Made by a program: the position numbers and the translations under genes. From assembly GCA_009881065.1 (NCBI GenBank), contig WXFE01000050.1, positions 1 through 33,545 on the forward strand: 33,545 nucleotides of DNA, read 5' to 3'. Positions 1 through 8,505 of this stretch are shown in pieces (position 1 is the stretch's first letter; each line of letters begins with the position of its first letter). The stretch comes from Bacteroidales bacterium (GTDB taxonomy: Bacteria; Bacteroidota; Bacteroidia; Bacteroidales; VadinHA17). Below the pieces are notes generated by a model. It made no database searches, had not been told where the DNA came from, and saw only the letters and a program-made list of their open reading frames with translations.

Positions 1-236
1 TCAATGAGTATCACCGGAACCGTGGTGTTGTCTTCTATGATGCTGAACAGGAATTCGAAATCGTCAGAAGTGACAAGCCTGCGCGTGGCATCCGCCCATT
101 GCTCCGCCTTCTTGCGCTCCTCCTCCTTGAGACTGTCTACCAGATCATGGGTGTAGATGAGTGACCCGAGGCCGATCACCACCGCAAATATCAGAAGAAG
201 TACCTTCCAGAGAAGTTTTTTTCGGTAGATGTTCAT
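1..236 (-). CDS. Sensor histidine kinase, N-terminal part (cut by window edge)
   Basis: Only about 78 codons are present. The ATG is at 236 and the frame is open to the window edge. The start reads MNIYRKKLLWKVLLLIFAVV, giving one membrane helix at about residues 8-28. A charged, helical region with KEEERKKAEQWADATR follows, and then an acidic stretch leading to TTVPVILI. This layout resembles the sensor part of Bacteroidota membrane histidine kinases, but the kinase domain itself lies outside the window, so the function is inferred. Its ATG lies 3 bp after the stop of the AsmA-like gene, so it is probably the last gene of a pepE-asmA-kinase operon. Confidence 0.5.
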   Translation of the reverse strand, partial: MNIYRKKLLWKVLLLIFAVVIGLGSLIYTHDLVDSLKEEERKKAEQWADATRRLVTSDDFEFLFSIIEDNTTVPVILI

Positions 237-239
237 TGG

Positions 240-2843
240 CTATCTTTTCTTTTTGAGAAGGATTTTAAACGGGCTCTCCTTCACCTCTTCCTTCTGTGGT
301 TCAGCCACATCAGGCTGTTCCTTCCCCTCTTCCCAGGTTATGCTGAATTTTGGCTTGCTCTCCACCGGCGTTGTCCGGGTTGTGTCAGACGAGTACCAGC
401 CGTACTCCTCGTTGAGTATTCCCTTCAGTGCCTGTTTCTCGGCAGCGATGTCATTCTTTATATTGTCATGTGCCTGTCCAAAGTCATAACCAACACTGGT
501 TTTGCCATTTACACATTCTATCTTAAGCGGCACTGTTGCCTTACCACTGCCGTCTACCTTCACCTGCCCGAATGAACTGACATTACGGTTGCGCTCCCTT
601 GCCTTCCGGCTCATTACCTCTGAAAGAAGGAGCCGGACATGATAGATATAATCTCCTTCAAACCCGTGGGTTCCGTATACGGTGAAATTTACGGCCGAAG
701 AGTTTATCAGCATTTTCGGAATGGAAACGGTTCCGTAATTTATGAAAATATCATTTTCCATTTTCGAGAAACTGATATTCTTCAGCTCATCGAGGTCAAG
801 ATATGCCGAAAGGCTTTCCGCCGGAGGGAAACTGATGAGCTTTCCGTCATTGATGACAAGATGTGACTCAGCCACAATCGCTTTGCGAATAAACCTGTAA
901 TTGCTGTCAAGGGGAGAGAGCATGGTCACCTTGCCCGTCAGCCTCCCGCGCAGGTTGTCACTTACTATGAAGTTCTGGCCGAAGTTATTGAAGGAGGTAA
1001 ATGCCTGGTTGATATCAACATTTTTAACATCAAGGCTGGCCTTTGTAATATATCCGCCATCCTGTTGCCTGCCCAGCATCAGCTCTCCATCAAGTACTCC
1101 ATCTAGACCGATGGCATTAACCTCATCAAAGGTTATCACATAGGGCCTGTATGTTAATCTGCTGCTGAAGTTGGCAGCCCTGAAATTATTGAATATCAGG
1201 CTATCAGCCTTAAGAAGGATATTGGCACTGACAGCCGCCGGGAAAAGATTAACCGGTTTGCCGGTGCTGTCAGGCTGTTCCCTTTTTGCAGGTATCAGAG
1301 CCATGGTGACCAGCCTGTCAACATGGATATCACCGCTTATATCAAGGCTCTGACCTCCACCGGCCATCCAGGGGAAGAAGTTTTTCATGACCGTATTGAC
1401 GGTAAAGCGCTGGTCAAGAAAAGTAAAGGAAAGGTTATCGGCAATCAGGTCATTTTTTACCGACAGAGAACCGGTGACATCTTTGATGGCTAACCTGCTC
1501 CCGGCCAATGTTGCCCCGAACTCCCTGAAAAAAAGTGATATATCCGGATTCAGAAACGCAAGGGAGGTTGCCGGGAGTATGCTGTCGGGAAGCATTCCGG
1601 AGAGTCTTATGCTTCCGGAGAGTAATCCGGTCTGGTCTTTAATGTATCCCGACCTGAAAATCTTGTCGAGATCGTCAAAGTCAAGGTCACCGTTAAGGTT
1701 AAGGGTTATGTGGGGTCTCCGGAGATTGTTCATCATAAATGAGCCTTTCACCGATGCGGAGCCATACCTGGCGGTGAGCTTGTCAACGGTGAAGCGGAAT
1801 GTCTCTGCTGAGTTGTGGTCACCATTGGTGAGCGCCCCGCTGAACTCCAGGTTATTGACCCTGAAGCCTGAGGGGGAGAGGCTCATCCTGCCTCTTTCGA
1901 GACCGTATGTGAGATCTATGTGGGGTTTGCCGGCATCGCCGTAAGGACCTGTGATACTGCATTTGAGATCAATGATGCCCGAGGGGGAGAAATTGCCGGT
2001 GACAGTTTTCCATCTGTCAGGCAGCCTCGAGATTACAGATGCAATGTTAATTTTCCTGCCTTCAATAACGAGGTTGAGTGTTGAAGATGAGTAATTTACA
2101 TTTCCGGTCATTTCGAACCTGAGGTCAGCTATGCTGAGAGATCCCTTTACCACTGAAAGCGAGCTTGCCGACTTGCGGAGTCTGATGCCCGCTTCCACAG
2201 GGATATCCCTCATTGTTATTTTTTCCAGGTTTATGGAGTCAATCTCTGCATTCAGGGCAGTGTTAAGGTAAATACCTGTGCCGAACAGCTCCCCGCCGAG
2301 GGTTGCATCGCCTATTCTTCCTGCCATGCGCATTCCCGTGCTTATGTCATTGTACACTGTCCTGATGTCAATGGCGCTGATATTCTTCAGCCTGAGGTTC
2401 TTGCCATCTCCCTTCTTTTCACTGAACACCTCGTAATTGATGTCACCCCTCTTGTCAGTCAACAGGTTAACTTCACCGTTCCTTGCAGTGATCGACTTTA
2501 CTGCCACCGTGGAGGTCAGCAGTGACGGCGTTGAGACCGTCAGTGACAGCGAGGAAGCATAGAGGAGTGTGTCATTATCCTCATGACTCAGCTGTTTCTT
2601 GTCGTAGAACGGGGAGGGTTCAACCAGGAGGTCGTTGAATCTGACGGTAATATTGGGGAATGATTCGAAGATTGTAACGTGAAGGTTGCCGTACGAAATC
2701 TTCGTATTGACACTCTCATTGACCTTCCTGACAATGGAGTTTGTCAGGTGTTCCTGCCTCAGCAGGGCATACGATCCCGGTACCAGGATGAGCAGCAGCA
2801 GCACCCCGGCGGCAATAAGCGCTATTTTCCGGAACACTCTCAT
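240..2843 (-). CDS. AsmA-like envelope protein
   Basis: This 867-residue protein has one N-terminal membrane anchor (about residues 7-27) followed by a very long beta-rich region with many alternating hydrophobic/polar strands. The early motif with ISYGNLHVTIFESFPNITV is typical of the AsmA family N-terminus, and the last 300 residues look like the AsmA C-terminal region. Members of this family are anchored in the inner membrane, span the periplasm and are linked to lipid transport or outer-membrane assembly; that role is family knowledge, not visible here. The C-terminal tail (EEGKEQPDVAEPQKEEVKES) is highly charged and probably disordered. The ATG at 2843 lies 21 bp after the pepE stop, consistent with co-transcription. 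Confidence 0.8.
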   Translation of the reverse strand: MRVFRKIALIAAGVLLLLILVPGSYALLRQEHLTNSIVRKVNESVNTKISYGNLHVTIFESFPNITVRFNDLLVEPSPFYDKKQLSHEDNDTLLYASSLSLTVSTPSLLTSTVAVKSITARNGEVNLLTDKRGDINYEVFSEKKGDGKNLRLKNISAIDIRTVYNDISTGMRMAGRIGDATLGGELFGTGIYLNTALNAEIDSINLEKITMRDIPVEAGIRLRKSASSLSVVKGSLSIADLRFEMTGNVNYSSSTLNLVIEGRKINIASVISRLPDRWKTVTGNFSPSGIIDLKCSITGPYGDAGKPHIDLTYGLERGRMSLSPSGFRVNNLEFSGALTNGDHNSAETFRFTVDKLTARYGSASVKGSFMMNNLRRPHITLNLNGDLDFDDLDKIFRSGYIKDQTGLLSGSIRLSGMLPDSILPATSLAFLNPDISLFFREFGATLAGSRLAIKDVTGSLSVKNDLIADNLSFTFLDQRFTVNTVMKNFFPWMAGGGQSLDISGDIHVDRLVTMALIPAKREQPDSTGKPVNLFPAAVSANILLKADSLIFNNFRAANFSSRLTYRPYVITFDEVNAIGLDGVLDGELMLGRQQDGGYITKASLDVKNVDINQAFTSFNNFGQNFIVSDNLRGRLTGKVTMLSPLDSNYRFIRKAIVAESHLVINDGKLISFPPAESLSAYLDLDELKNISFSKMENDIFINYGTVSIPKMLINSSAVNFTVYGTHGFEGDYIYHVRLLLSEVMSRKARERNRNVSSFGQVKVDGSGKATVPLKIECVNGKTSVGYDFGQAHDNIKNDIAAEKQALKGILNEEYGWYSSDTTRTTPVESKPKFSITWEEGKEQPDVAEPQKEEVKESPFKILLKKKR

Positions 2844-2864
2844 GGCACCTGACGGTGCAGATGA

Positions 2865-3584
2865 TTATTGTTTGTTTTTTTTCAGCAGGAAGGAGAGATC
2901 ACTTCCCGGCTTCACCTCCCGGGGTTCACTTCCATACCTGAAGACGCGTGCGTTTCTGGGTCCGATAAGCGACAGCTTTTTACCTTCCAGGAGGAACATT
3001 GTTCCTTCGCGAAGCCCTGCAACATACAAATCCCTGTTTACCTCAATAAACTCCTCTATCCTCTGCTCGCGGGTCTCGCCGGCATGACCGGCAGGGTTGG
3101 CATCGAGGTAATGGGGATTGATCTGGAACGGAATCAGCCCGAAAGCCCTGAAGGATGATGGTGCAGTGACCGGCATGTCATTGGTTGTCATTATTGTGGG
3201 GCAGGTCACGTTTGAGCCTGCACTCCATCCGATGTACGGCGTGCCCGACATCACCTTCTTCCTGACAGGGGCAATCAGCTTATTGTCTCTCAGGCACTTC
3301 AGCAGCATCCATGTATTTCCTCCACCCACAACAATAGCCGGTGCATCCATGATTGCCTTAACCGGATCACTGAAATGATGTATGGAGACCACATCATGTC
3401 CTACCTCGTTGAAACGGTTCTTTACCTTCTTTTCATACTCGTCATATGAAAATGTCACTGCGGCATACGGGATAAACAGAGCCTTTACCTTCCGGCTTCC
3501 CAGGAAATCCCTGATGTTGTTTTTCGGGTAATCAAGATATGCCTCTCCGGCATTGGTTGAATTGCTGATAAGAAGTAGTCTCAT
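2865..3584 (-). CDS. pepE: Dipeptidase E (peptidase S51)
   Basis: A cytoplasmic serine peptidase that cleaves N-terminal Asp-X dipeptides. The nucleophile elbow GWSAGSN is present. With the start at the ATG at 3584 (239 aa) the triad falls at Ser121, Asp136 and His158, one residue off the E. coli enzyme (Ser120, Asp135, His157). This supports 3584 rather than an upstream GTG at 3617 that would add 11 residues. VVGGGNTWMLL and the INPHY motif around the catalytic His also match the family. It is the first gene of a minus-strand run with the AsmA-like gene 21 bp downstream. No signal peptide is seen. A related cyanophycinase-like activity is less likely given the length and motif order. Confidence 0.9.
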   Translation of the reverse strand: MRLLLISNSTNAGEAYLDYPKNNIRDFLGSRKVKALFIPYAAVTFSYDEYEKKVKNRFNEVGHDVVSIHHFSDPVKAIMDAPAIVVGGGNTWMLLKCLRDNKLIAPVRKKVMSGTPYIGWSAGSNVTCPTIMTTNDMPVTAPSSFRAFGLIPFQINPHYLDANPAGHAGETREQRIEEFIEVNRDLYVAGLREGTMFLLEGKKLSLIGPRNARVFRYGSEPREVKPGSDLSFLLKKNKQ

Positions 3585-3719
3585 TTCAATCTGTTTTTTG
3601 TTTTTATATATGGGCACTGTTCTGGCTCACCGCCCTTTGCATCAATGCTCCAAACTTACATAAAATCACCCGATTTTATACAGCCGGAAAAAGAAGTGCT
3701 TCCGGTTTAACCAATTAAT

Positions 3720-3751
3720 AACAGAAAAGGGGACATCTGCCAGATGCCCCC
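3720..3751 (-). terminator. Terminator after the ECF/anti-sigma/OMP operon
   Basis: Read on the minus strand, a GC-rich hairpin (GGGGCATCTG pairing with CAGATGTCCCC, one bulged base) is followed by TTTTCTGTT. It starts about 27 bp after the stop of the outer-membrane protein gene and fits an intrinsic terminator. A second short dyad (CCGGAA/TTCCGG) lies just beyond it at about 3683-3704. Confidence 0.65.
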
Positions 3752-3777
3752 TGATTCAGAAGTTTTGTTATGTATTG

Positions 3778-4905
3778 TCAGTCATTGATAGTCACCGCAA
3801 TGCCCACTTCGAACGGGTAGAGCTCGGGTCCCTTTCCCTTTTCGAACATCGGTGAGAGGTAGCAGGTGCCATACACCTGCACCATCTCGTATCCCGCCCT
3901 GACGGTCACTCCGTACCTCAGCATATTGAGGTTGAAGTCTTCATGATTTTTTTCTTTCTGTTTGCCGTTATTGTAATGAACAACCTTTGTATATGAACCA
4001 AGCTTCACGGCGCCGATCACGCCGGCACCCAGGTTGATTGAGCTTCCCCGCGATACCGGAATCTGTACCTCAAGCACTACAGGCAGGATTCCGTATATCG
4101 TCGCAAGCTTGCTCTTATCATACCTGACCGGATCTGCCGGGAAAAGCGGGGAGATAATTCCTCCTTCGTCAACTGTAATTGAGTTGTTGCCCTCAAACCG
4201 ATAATTGTTGAAGCTGATGCCGAGAGCCGTGACCAGTCCGAAATGGCGCGTAAATCCCATACTTGCAGGGGGAGAAACAATATTAAAGTTAATTGATTTT
4301 GAAGTGTTGAGATCAAGATAGCCTGCAATGGGTGCATCATTTTTCAGCCAGGTGGCTGTGGAGAAATTGTTGTAACCGATTTCAATGCCGCCCAGATGGC
4401 CATAAAAATGCCTTCCCGTCCTGCCGCGCTCTTTTTTCCCGTATTCTTTATCTACAAAGTCAATTTCGGTGCTGTCACCTTCGTCATAGACCCTTACACC
4501 CTTCCTGCCGATCCTTATAATGGTCTCATCATCAGTATTTTTTATGGTCACAATCTCACCGATCCTTACGGTTGATGTATCATCGGCATCGTCGCTGACA
4601 ACCACGGCGATCTCTTCATCTTCTGCCATGATCACTGCCAGCGTATCCTCCGCTGCTGCAACCAGTGTGTCTTCCGCTGTTGTGACGGGTGTATGCTCTG
4701 CTGCAGCAACCAGTAAATCCTCTGCTTCCGCAACCAGTGTGTCTCCCGCCGCTGAAACCGGTGTATCCGGAATTGTGGCCTGTTTTACCTGCTGTTCAAG
4801 CTGTTCAAGTTCCTGCAGCTTCTGCTCCTTCCCCTTCTCCTGTGCCAGGGCCGGGAGGAGCATTGAAACGATAAGAAATGCTGAAATCAATACTCTTTTC
4901 ATCAT
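3778..4905 (-). CDS. Outer-membrane beta-barrel protein with 8-residue repeats
   Basis: A 375-residue exported protein. Residues 1-21 form a signal peptide ending ALAQ. A short Q/E-rich coiled-coil stretch (about 24-43) is followed by six degenerate 8-residue repeats (about 45-92, consensus AEDTLVAA). An acidic segment and an IGxxGVRVYDEGD region come next, and from about residue 165 alternating strands such as FYGHLGGIEIGYNNF and VTVRAGYEMVQVYGTCYL end in a terminal strand typical of an outer-membrane barrel. The substrate is unknown. It follows the anti-sigma-like gene after 150 bp, which suggests it belongs to the same regulatory unit, as is common for Bacteroidota ECF operons. The alternative start at Met2 (4902) cannot be excluded. 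Confidence 0.6.
   Translation of the reverse strand: MMKRVLISAFLIVSMLLPALAQEKGKEQKLQELEQLEQQVKQATIPDTPVSAAGDTLVAEAEDLLVAAAEHTPVTTAEDTLVAAAEDTLAVIMAEDEEIAVVVSDDADDTSTVRIGEIVTIKNTDDETIIRIGRKGVRVYDEGDSTEIDFVDKEYGKKERGRTGRHFYGHLGGIEIGYNNFSTATWLKNDAPIAGYLDLNTSKSINFNIVSPPASMGFTRHFGLVTALGISFNNYRFEGNNSITVDEGGIISPLFPADPVRYDKSKLATIYGILPVVLEVQIPVSRGSSINLGAGVIGAVKLGSYTKVVHYNNGKQKEKNHEDFNLNMLRYGVTVRAGYEMVQVYGTCYLSPMFEKGKGPELYPFEVGIAVTIND
4630..4773 (-). repeat. Six degenerate 24-bp tandem repeats inside the OMP gene
   Basis: Six in-phase units of 8 codons encode variants of AEDTLVAA (AGDTLVAE, AEDLLVAA, AEHTPVTT, AEDTLVAA and others), between the signal peptide/coiled coil and the barrel. The period is a multiple of three, so copy-number change would keep the reading frame. 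Confidence 0.8.
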
Positions 4906-5055
4906 GATATATATTTGATTTTAAAGGCATGATGGAACCCACATGACTGAAAAATATATAAACAGGTGTTTGTATGTTTGACAGATGCGGGTTTCACGGT
5001 TTTGAATTGTTTGTTATTTACTGCCGGGACGTCCGGGGGTGCCGAAAAGTTACAC

Positions 5056-6159
5056 TCAGGGGGTTGTTTTATTCAAAGGTTTTATGAAAGAGAGTAGTGA
5101 AGACCTGAAGGTGACAGCCACTGGTTCACCGCTTTTATTGCTGACAAGGTCGAGTTCCATATCCCATCCCAATGCATTTTTGATACCGTTGATGCAGCCG
5201 TTTGCTATTATATAACCGTCGATTTCTTTCTCTTCTCCCGCCACTGCGCTTGCCAGGAAGGAAATTGTGCGGATTATCCAGTTCTTTTCTTCCTGCAAGG
5301 TCTGAGCGGGCTGAATATCCATGATATTGATTGAGGTGATGGCCGGAATTATTTCAGGAGCCACGGATGGGACTGAAGCATAGCCCCGGGCAAGTGCAAG
5401 GGGCTGAACCCTGACAAATCCTGTTATCTCATCAGAATTTTGTATCTCTGCTGCGGGGTAACCTTGGGGTGTATTCGCTTCTGCGAAATGACCCTGCAGT
5501 GCGCTTTCTTCAGCGGGATGACCTTGCAGTGCATTAACTTCTGCGAAATGACCCCGCAAGACGTTCTCCTCTGCGGGAAGATTCTGCATTGCATTCTTTT
5601 CTGCAAGAAGACCAGGCAGCGCGTTCTCTTCTGCAACAGGTGTCTGCGCTACCTGAGCCGACGGGGTATGGGTTGCGGGTTTTTTTTCAGGAGCAACTAT
5701 CGGGGGGGGTACCTGAATTTCTGCCACTGTCATGGCTGACCGGGTGATGGTTTTTCCTGAGTTTATGGTTTTCAGTTTTAACACTGTCGGACCATATATG
5801 ATCATTGAAACCATTGCTGCCACTGCCAGCAGTGTCGGAATCACTGAACGGCGGAGTGTTCTCTGCACCGGTGAAAGCCTGATGGCAGACCTCATTCCTG
5901 GCCAGCTCTCATCGCATGGCACAAGGCGGATACTGCAGAAGCTCCCGGCGCGATCTCTTCTGTCGGCACTGGCTGCCATGGCAGATTCCAGCTCCTCCAG
6001 CGACTCTCCTGAAAGGGCCCCTTCAGCCCATGCTGCAGCCAGCAGGTCGAACTGCTCATCGGTCAGTTCCGCCGGACTGCGGAATAGACTGCTACCCGAT
6101 GGCATCCTGTCATCAGGAGGCGTCAGTCGCGGGAAATCCATATCTTCCGTTATTGCCAT
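5056..6159 (-). CDS. Membrane anti-sigma-factor-like protein with 10-residue repeats
   Basis: A 367-residue protein whose start overlaps the end of the ECF sigma gene by 10 bp. This position and layout indicate an anti-sigma factor, although no named domain is obvious. The cytoplasmic N-terminus (1-100) has an acidic helical segment (ELTDEQFDLLAAAWAEGALS, then LEELESAM) that could contact sigma. One membrane helix lies at about 105-123. A proline-rich periplasmic linker follows, with six 10-residue repeats (176-235). The C-terminal 80 residues contain EEKNWIIRTISFLASAVAGE and a possible folded sensor segment. It probably holds the sigma factor at the membrane until an envelope signal arrives; that is inference from gene order and topology. 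Confidence 0.6.
   Translation of the reverse strand: MAITEDMDFPRLTPPDDRMPSGSSLFRSPAELTDEQFDLLAAAWAEGALSGESLEELESAMAASADRRDRAGSFCSIRLVPCDESWPGMRSAIRLSPVQRTLRRSVIPTLLAVAAMVSMIIYGPTVLKLKTINSGKTITRSAMTVAEIQVPPPIVAPEKKPATHTPSAQVAQTPVAEENALPGLLAEKNAMQNLPAEENVLRGHFAEVNALQGHPAEESALQGHFAEANTPQGYPAAEIQNSDEITGFVRVQPLALARGYASVPSVAPEIIPAITSINIMDIQPAQTLQEEKNWIIRTISFLASAVAGEEKEIDGYIIANGCINGIKNALGWDMELDLVSNKSGEPVAVTFRSSLLSFIKPLNKTTP
5455..5634 (-). repeat. Six degenerate 30-bp tandem repeats inside the anti-sigma-like gene
   Basis: Six consecutive 10-codon units: AEENALPGLL, AEKNAMQNLP, AEENVLRGHF, AEVNALQGHP, AEESALQGHF, AEANTPQGYP. They encode a periplasmic linker. The units diverge more at third codon positions than in peptide pattern, so this is an old, diverged minisatellite. 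Confidence 0.85.
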
Positions 6160-6635
6160 ACTGATGTCTTTACAAGATAATTTCGCAGAGCCACACGTCC
6201 CCTGAAAATATAGGTCTTGACCTGTGCTTCCGATAAACCGGTTATTTCACCGATCTCCCTGTAGCTGTATCCTTCGTAGTCACGCAGCAGTATTACCGAC
6301 CGCTGGACTGCCGGCAACTTTTCCAGCGCCCTGTGCAGCACCTCGTTCAGGTCACTGCTGTTCTCATCCGCATAGAGCGTGCTGTCATCGTAATGATCAA
6401 CATCAACAAGCCTGGAGTCTTTCCTTATCACGTCAATCATCCTGTTGTAGGCTGTGGTGAAGAGCCATGACTTCACGGCGCCGTACTCGATCTCAGTGAC
6501 ACAGTTCCACAGCTTCTCGTACGTATCCTGTACGATATCGTCAGCCCTGTGGCTGTCTTTTATGCTGCGGAGGATGAACCGGTAGACATGGTCTCCGAAC
6601 TCCCTGACGGCGTTGTTGAACTCTTTTACGGTCAT
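6150..6635 (-). CDS. ECF-type RNA polymerase sigma factor
   Basis: At 161 residues this has the size of an extracytoplasmic-function sigma factor. Region 2 occupies about residues 10-75 and includes the core-binding and -10-reading segment (DDIVQDTYEKLW, then VKSWLFTTAYNRMIDVIRK). Region 4 lies at about 105-155 and has the helix-turn-helix YSYREIGEITGLSEAQVKTY. The middle linker (DVDHYDDSTLYADENSSD) is acidic, as in other family members. It directs RNA polymerase to a small regulon, and its downstream neighbours (anti-sigma-like protein and outer-membrane protein) are the probable first targets. The 10-bp overlap with the next gene suggests translational coupling. I could not find a convincing autoregulatory promoter motif. 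Confidence 0.92.
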   Translation of the reverse strand: MTVKEFNNAVREFGDHVYRFILRSIKDSHRADDIVQDTYEKLWNCVTEIEYGAVKSWLFTTAYNRMIDVIRKDSRLVDVDHYDDSTLYADENSSDLNEVLHRALEKLPAVQRSVILLRDYEGYSYREIGEITGLSEAQVKTYIFRGRVALRNYLVKTSVWQ

Positions 6636-6697
6636 TCAGGTAAATATGCTGACACCATAAAGACGGCCTGAAACATCATAATGTTACAGGTATTGGT

Positions 6698-6731
6698 AAA
6701 AAAAATGAAGCGCCGGGTCTGAGACCCGGCG
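6698..6731 (-). terminator. Intrinsic terminator of the GH16-like gene
   Basis: A perfect 9-bp stem (CGCCGGGTC/GACCCGGCG) with a 3-nt loop is followed on the minus strand by CTTCA and eight T residues. It lies about 40 bp after the stop of the GH16-like gene and separates it from the sigma factor operon. Confidence 0.85.
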
Positions 6732-6769
6732 TTACATAATACCATTGCAGATATATGCCTGGTATGCAG

Positions 6770-8356
6770 TTATTTGGGTTGGTACACCCTGACCCAGTCA
6801 ATCTCCATGGAGGAAATCCCGCCGATTGGTTTGTCAACGCCTCCTGCAAGGTTGATGAACATTGGCTCCTGGGGCACGCCGGTTGTCTGACGCATCACCT
6901 CCACACCGTTTATTTTCCATACCAGGGCATTGGGTGTCCAATCGAGGGTGTAGATGTAAAAATCAGAAAGATACCTTGATCCGATGCTCTTTTTGTAATG
7001 GCTTCCCGGCGAGGTGAAAAGATCAAACCAGACCTTTCCGCTGCCCGACCTGCAGATGTTAACATGAGGAGTGATACGGTCACCGATCAGCCAGAATGCG
7101 TTGCGGACATTAGGGTCCGTGAGTTTGATCTTGGCTGTGAAAGTGCCGTACTTCTGCCTGAACGAGGCGCCGGTGTTGACAATACCGGAAGTGAAACCGA
7201 ACTCTTTTGTGTAAAATCCCTTTGCCGGGTCCCATGCCTTGCCGTTTGTCTTTTGCGGCCTGGTGATAATGCGAAGCACGCTGTGACGTACTTCTATATT
7301 GTCAGAGGGGGTATAACTATGAAGATCAGTGGATATGCTGTAGCTGTCGTGCAGCAGTTTGTCGCCCGGATAATACCTGTTGATCCATTTGCTGCTGTCA
7401 GGAGCAGTGCCCTCGAACTCGTCGCTGAAGGTGAGCTCCCTGTTTTTAAGAATATCGAACTTGTTTGAATCCTTAATGCTGAAGTACCACTTGATTTCGG
7501 GTGAATTCTTCAGGGTTTCGTATTCCTTAAGCTCTCTGAACATCTCGCTCTTCTCGAAACGGCGCTTGTCAAGAAGATATTCCTTCCTTTCATGGAATTC
7601 CTTCGTTTTCAGATATTCCTGGAGTTCATAATACCTCTTCAGCCGTGCGGAATCCTTTACCTGGACCCAGTTGTGGTAATCCTTTGTTTTGCGGAATTTA
7701 TAGAAGTTGACAATGTCAGTGGCGCTCTTCTTCGTTTTGAGTTCCTGGAGCTTCTGGTATTCGGGAGTATCTTTGAAAGTGATCGGTTTCATGTTCTTTT
7801 TCAGCAGAAAATCTGCTGAAGTAACCAGTGCCTTCAGTTCGGTGAACCTATTCACCTTTTCGGGATTCAGGTTCTTTTTTACCTCCCTGTCGCCTTTCAG
7901 TTTCTTGAATTCCAGCCATTTGCCATACTCTTCGGTATGCTTGAAGGTGATGGGCTTCATCCTCTCCTTCTGTTTGAACTCAGGTGACTGCACAAAGAGC
8001 TGAAGGTCTTCGATCTCCTTAATCCTTGCCGAGCCGTCGAGCGACAGAAAATTCTTCAGGAGAGCACTTCCTTCGGTTTTGAAAAAAGAGACAATATCTT
8101 TTGCTTTCTGCAAGCCCAGGAATTCTGCCTCCCTGGCATGCTCTTCAGAGCCTTTGTATGTGAGTGATTCTATCTCCTTTCTCTTCTGTTGAAAACCGGC
8201 TGAATTGACGCTTTCATGAAGACGGGTGTATTTTGCCAGGGCTTCCGAGCCGGCAAAGGCGATCATCTTTTCATACTCGGCAATCAGAGCCTTCTCTTCC
8301 TGTTCGATCTTGGAGGTTGAGGGGATCATCCCCAGCATCAGCTTTAAGGTTGACAT
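6770..8356 (-). CDS. GH16-fold protein without catalytic residues, with N-terminal charged repeats
   Basis: A 528-residue protein with two parts. Residues 1-305 are four charged repeats of about 60-70 residues (near 38-109, 110-167, 168-236, 237-297), with shared pieces such as MKPITFK and KDSARLKxYxEL; they are mostly helical. Residues 308-528 are a GH16 laminarinase-like jelly roll: LTFSDEFEG, then KYGTFTAKIKL, NAFWLIG, and a closing MEIDWVRVYQPK. The catalytic EIDxxE motif expected after AFWLIG is replaced by HVNICR (431-436), so Glu, Asp and Glu are all missing. No signal peptide is visible. It is therefore unlikely to be a normal beta-glucanase; it may be a glycan-binding or structural protein. 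It is transcribed alone, with its own terminator. Confidence 0.75.
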   Translation of the reverse strand: MSTLKLMLGMIPSTSKIEQEEKALIAEYEKMIAFAGSEALAKYTRLHESVNSAGFQQKRKEIESLTYKGSEEHAREAEFLGLQKAKDIVSFFKTEGSALLKNFLSLDGSARIKEIEDLQLFVQSPEFKQKERMKPITFKHTEEYGKWLEFKKLKGDREVKKNLNPEKVNRFTELKALVTSADFLLKKNMKPITFKDTPEYQKLQELKTKKSATDIVNFYKFRKTKDYHNWVQVKDSARLKRYYELQEYLKTKEFHERKEYLLDKRRFEKSEMFRELKEYETLKNSPEIKWYFSIKDSNKFDILKNRELTFSDEFEGTAPDSSKWINRYYPGDKLLHDSYSISTDLHSYTPSDNIEVRHSVLRIITRPQKTNGKAWDPAKGFYTKEFGFTSGIVNTGASFRQKYGTFTAKIKLTDPNVRNAFWLIGDRITPHVNICRSGSGKVWFDLFTSPGSHYKKSIGSRYLSDFYIYTLDWTPNALVWKINGVEVMRQTTGVPQEPMFINLAGGVDKPIGGISSMEIDWVRVYQPK

Positions 8357-8430
8357 TGCAGCTTACTTTTTGGTATGGTACGGTTAAAGTTAAAAATCTT
8401 TCAAACAATATAAACGGTATCGGCCAATTA

Positions 8431-8453
8431 TTTGTTACTTAGGTAGTAACAAA
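8431..8453. promoter_or_regulatory. Perfect inverted repeat in the divergent intergenic region
   Basis: TTTGTTACT and AGTAACAAA form 9-bp perfect arms with a 5-nt spacer, in the 149 bp between the divergent GH16-like and acid phosphatase genes. It lacks a T-tract, so it is more like an operator than a terminator. The regulator is unknown. Confidence 0.4.
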
Positions 8454-8505
8454 CAAAATGTACCGGTTCCGAGCAATTAGTTTATTATCAACAGAATAAA
8501 AACGA

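Noticed and set aside
5455-5634. CRISPR-like array
   Set aside because: Units are contiguous, degenerate and in coding phase, with no conserved repeat and unique spacer alternation; no cas genes are near.
5440-5739. A Cys-rich repetitive plus-strand frame opposite the anti-sigma-like gene
   Set aside because: Shadow of the 30-bp repeat array; no start context or family match.
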